This document shows, in pieces, positions 62,347 through 64,000 of a DNA stretch of 64,000 bases (positions within the stretch are counted from its first letter, which is position 1; every line of letters starts with the position of its first letter). Made by a program: the position numbers and the translations under genes. Below the pieces are notes generated by a model. The model made no database searches. It saw only the letters and a list, made by a program, of their open reading frames with translations, and was not told the origin of the DNA. The DNA comes from Stackebrandtia nassauensis DSM 44728. GTDB lineage: Bacteria > Actinomycetota > Actinomycetes > Mycobacteriales > Micromonosporaceae. The DNA lies in the NCBI RefSeq assembly GCF_000024545.1, contig NC_013947.1, positions 5,518,001 to 5,582,000 on the forward strand. Direction: 5' to 3'.

Positions 62347-63979
62347 TGCGGACCGTGGTCGCACCCGGTTCGCTGTCGATCGAGACTTCCCCGTCGTGGG
62401 CGCCGATGACCGCCTCGACAATGGCCAGTCCCAGGCCGGTACTCCCGGAGGCTCGGGAGCGGGACGAATCACCGCGGGTGAATCGCTGGAACACCTGCGG
62501 CAGAAGGTGAGGGGGAATGCCGGGGCCGTCGTCACGGATGACGACGACGGCCCCGGCATCCACGTGTTCGACCCGGCCGGTGACGGTGGTACCGGCGGGG
62601 GTGTGGACGCGGGCGTTGGCCAGGATGTTGGCCAGCACCTGGTGCAGCCGGTCCCGGTCGGCGCGAACCGTCACGGGCTCGTCGGGCAGCTCCAGCACCC
62701 ACCGATGCCCAGCCGCAGCTGCTGGGCCGGAGCTGGAGGAGCTGTTGGCCGCGGCGTCGGACGGAGTGGCTGGGCCAGAGGCGGCCGATCCAGCCGCCTC
62801 CTCGTCAGCCGCAGCGGCGGCCGCAAGCGGCTCGGCCGAGCCAGCTGCGTCGTCGGCTTCGGTCGGCACGGCCCCGTCGGCTCCGGCCGCGAGCGGCTCG
62901 GGCGAGCTGGCGTTGGTTTCGGCGGCTTGGGCGTCGCTGAAGGTGTCCACGAGCAACGCCGAGAGGTCGACGTCGGTCATGGCCAGCGGACGCCCCGAAT
63001 CCAGGCGCGCCAACAGGAGCAGGTCCTCCACCAGGCCCGTCATACGGGTCGACTCGGACTCGATGCGGCCCAGAGCGTGGCGGGTGTCCGGGCCGATGGA
63101 CTCGTGGCCTCGGCGGGTCAGCTCGGCGTAGCCCCGGATCGAGGCCAACGGGGTGCGCAGTTCGTGGCTGGCGTCGGCGACGAAGCGACGGACCCGGGTC
63201 TCACTGTCGTGACGGGCCTTCAGCGCCGCGCCGACGTGGCCCAGCAGCCGGTTGAGCGCCGTGCCGACCTGGCCCACCTCGGTGCGCGGATCGGCGTCGG
63301 GAACCCGTTCGGTCAGGCTCACCTCGCCGCTGGACAGCGGCAGCTCCGACACCCGGCTCGCGGTCGCCGCCACCCGGCGCAGCGGCCGCAGCGCCAACCG
63401 CACCGCCACCGCCGCGGCGATGCCCGCCGCCAACAGGCCCGTCCCGGCCACCAGCGACTCCACCACGATGAGGGTGTCCACCGTGCCCGCCACCTGCGCT
63501 GTCGGAAGTCCCACCAGGACCGACGCTCCGTGTGGCGAGTCGAGCGTGACCACCCGGTACTCCCCGAGCCCGGGAACCTCGACGGTGCTTGGCTTCGCGC
63601 TCCCCTCGACCTTCTCCAGCGCCGCGATCTGGTCCTCGTCCAGTGTGGTCAGCCGATCGGCGGGGTCCGCCGGTCCCGGCCCGCCCGGTTCCCGGCTCAC
63701 CGCCGCGTCGGTGATCTCGCCGTTGGCGTCGACCAGCCCGCCGATCGTGCCGATCGGCTGTCCCGGCTGGGCCAGGAACGACACCCCGTCGGTGGGTGCC
63801 CCCGGCCCCGCCGAGCGCGCGGCCGTGGCCGCCAGCTGGTGGTCCAGCTGGTCGTACAGATAGGACGACAACGCGATCGTGGTGACGGTCGCGATGACCG
63901 CGCTGACCACCGCCAGCAGCCCGATGGTGGCGGCCACCAGCCGGGCGCGCAGCGACCATGGACGTCGCACGGCGCTCAC
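62333..63979 (-). CDS. Membrane sensor histidine kinase with HAMP and low-complexity insert
   Basis: The 548-residue kinase has two membrane helices (about 12-35 and 170-195) around an outer sensor region, a HAMP linker (RLALRPLRRVAATASRVSEL), a HisKA helix (FVADASHELRTPLASIRGY, His272), and an ATPase domain with N-box ANILANARVHTP, G1 IRDDGPGIPP and G2 GLGLAIVEAVIGAHDG. Between HisKA and the ATPase (residues 350-425) lies an Ala/Ser/Glu-rich low-complexity segment not found in typical members. GTG 63979 overlaps the response regulator stop (GTGA). Confidence 0.93.
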   Translation of the reverse strand: MSAVRRPWSLRARLVAATIGLLAVVSAVIATVTTIALSSYLYDQLDHQLAATAARSAGPGAPTDGVSFLAQPGQPIGTIGGLVDANGEITDAAVSREPGGPGPADPADRLTTLDEDQIAALEKVEGSAKPSTVEVPGLGEYRVVTLDSPHGASVLVGLPTAQVAGTVDTLIVVESLVAGTGLLAAGIAAAVAVRLALRPLRRVAATASRVSELPLSSGEVSLTERVPDADPRTEVGQVGTALNRLLGHVGAALKARHDSETRVRRFVADASHELRTPLASIRGYAELTRRGHESIGPDTRHALGRIESESTRMTGLVEDLLLLARLDSGRPLAMTDVDLSALLVDTFSDAQAAETNASSPEPLAAGADGAVPTEADDAAGSAEPLAAAAAADEEAAGSAASGPATPSDAAANSSSSSGPAAAAGHRWVLELPDEPVTVRADRDRLHQVLANILANARVHTPAGTTVTGRVEHVDAGAVVVIRDDGPGIPPHLLPQVFQRFTRGDSSRSRASGSTGLGLAIVEAVIGAHDGEVSIDSEPGATTVRITLP

Positions 63980-64000
63980 TCCCCCGGCTTGAGGATGTAC
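63976..64000 (-). CDS. Response regulator, last residues (partial)
   Basis: The minus strand ends a frame with ...YILKPGE and TGA at 63976-63978. Such tails close the winged-helix (OmpR/PhoB-type) output domain. It overlaps the histidine kinase start, making a typical two-component pair that continues beyond the window. Confidence 0.7.

Overview
The window is high-GC (roughly 70%) DNA with dense coding, short gaps, many four-base start/stop overlaps and frequent GTG/TTG starts. Together with DUF397/XRE pairs, DUF1876, an ECF sigma factor paired with DGPF-type proteins, a LAXTG sortase substrate and several membrane Ser/Thr kinases, this points to a chromosomal segment of a filamentous or related actinomycete. 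Placement near Glycomycetaceae (Stackebrandtia-like) is only an impression. No transposase, integrase, CRISPR array or rRNA was seen; the only RNA gene is an initiator tRNA.

Layout. 1-4.3 kb: DUF1876 protein, an M15-like protein, a secreted EEP-family hydrolase, an M50-type membrane protease, initiator tRNA-Met with a strong terminator, and purU. 4.3-7.5 kb: an ECF42-like sigma factor with two YCII/DGPF-like proteins and a DHFR-like reductase. 7.2-13.2 kb: FHA protein, two tandem kinase/WD40 receptors and a sortase-anchored repeat protein. 13.4-24 kb: RidA, then narGHJI divergent from narK, a frameshifted Acg-type nitroreductase and a double-domain universal stress protein. This set resembles the hypoxia/DosR repertoire of mycobacteria, and a DosR-box-like palindrome lies in the narG-narK gap. 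24-31.2 kb: a catabolic operon (hydantoinase/oxoprolinase A and B subunits, amidohydrolase, MFS carrier) divergent from a GntR regulator.

31-40.4 kb: DUF4395 and FUSC membrane proteins, then a LysR regulator divergent from sdhCAB with a perfect T-N11-A site between them, followed by a Rieske oxygenase, a PaaI-type thioesterase and a lipoprotein hydrolase. 40.6-46.2 kb is an accessory patch, part of it with lower GC: a DUF397/XRE pair with an internally duplicated DUF397, a LuxR solo, a protein that looks like the front half of a DddA-like (SCP1.201) deaminase toxin fused to an immunity-like domain, a stand-alone copy of that domain, an ArsR regulator next to five 20-bp direct repeats, and a questin-oxidase-like gene. 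46.2-64 kb: GNAT enzyme, two further kinase receptors with unrelated sensor domains, a GH26-like protein, an M14 carboxypeptidase, a GlxA regulator divergent from a cysteine hydrolase, a TetR gene whose whole promoter is a 36-bp perfect palindrome, a secreted S1 protease, a GT39/GT2-GtrA envelope glycosylation pair, and a histidine kinase with the tail of its response regulator.

Recurring themes are four receptor-type Ser/Thr kinases that share a cytoplasmic domain but differ outside the cell, several promoters whose -10 element sits about 6-7 bases before the start codon (leaderless mRNAs), and short inverted repeats in most divergent gaps.
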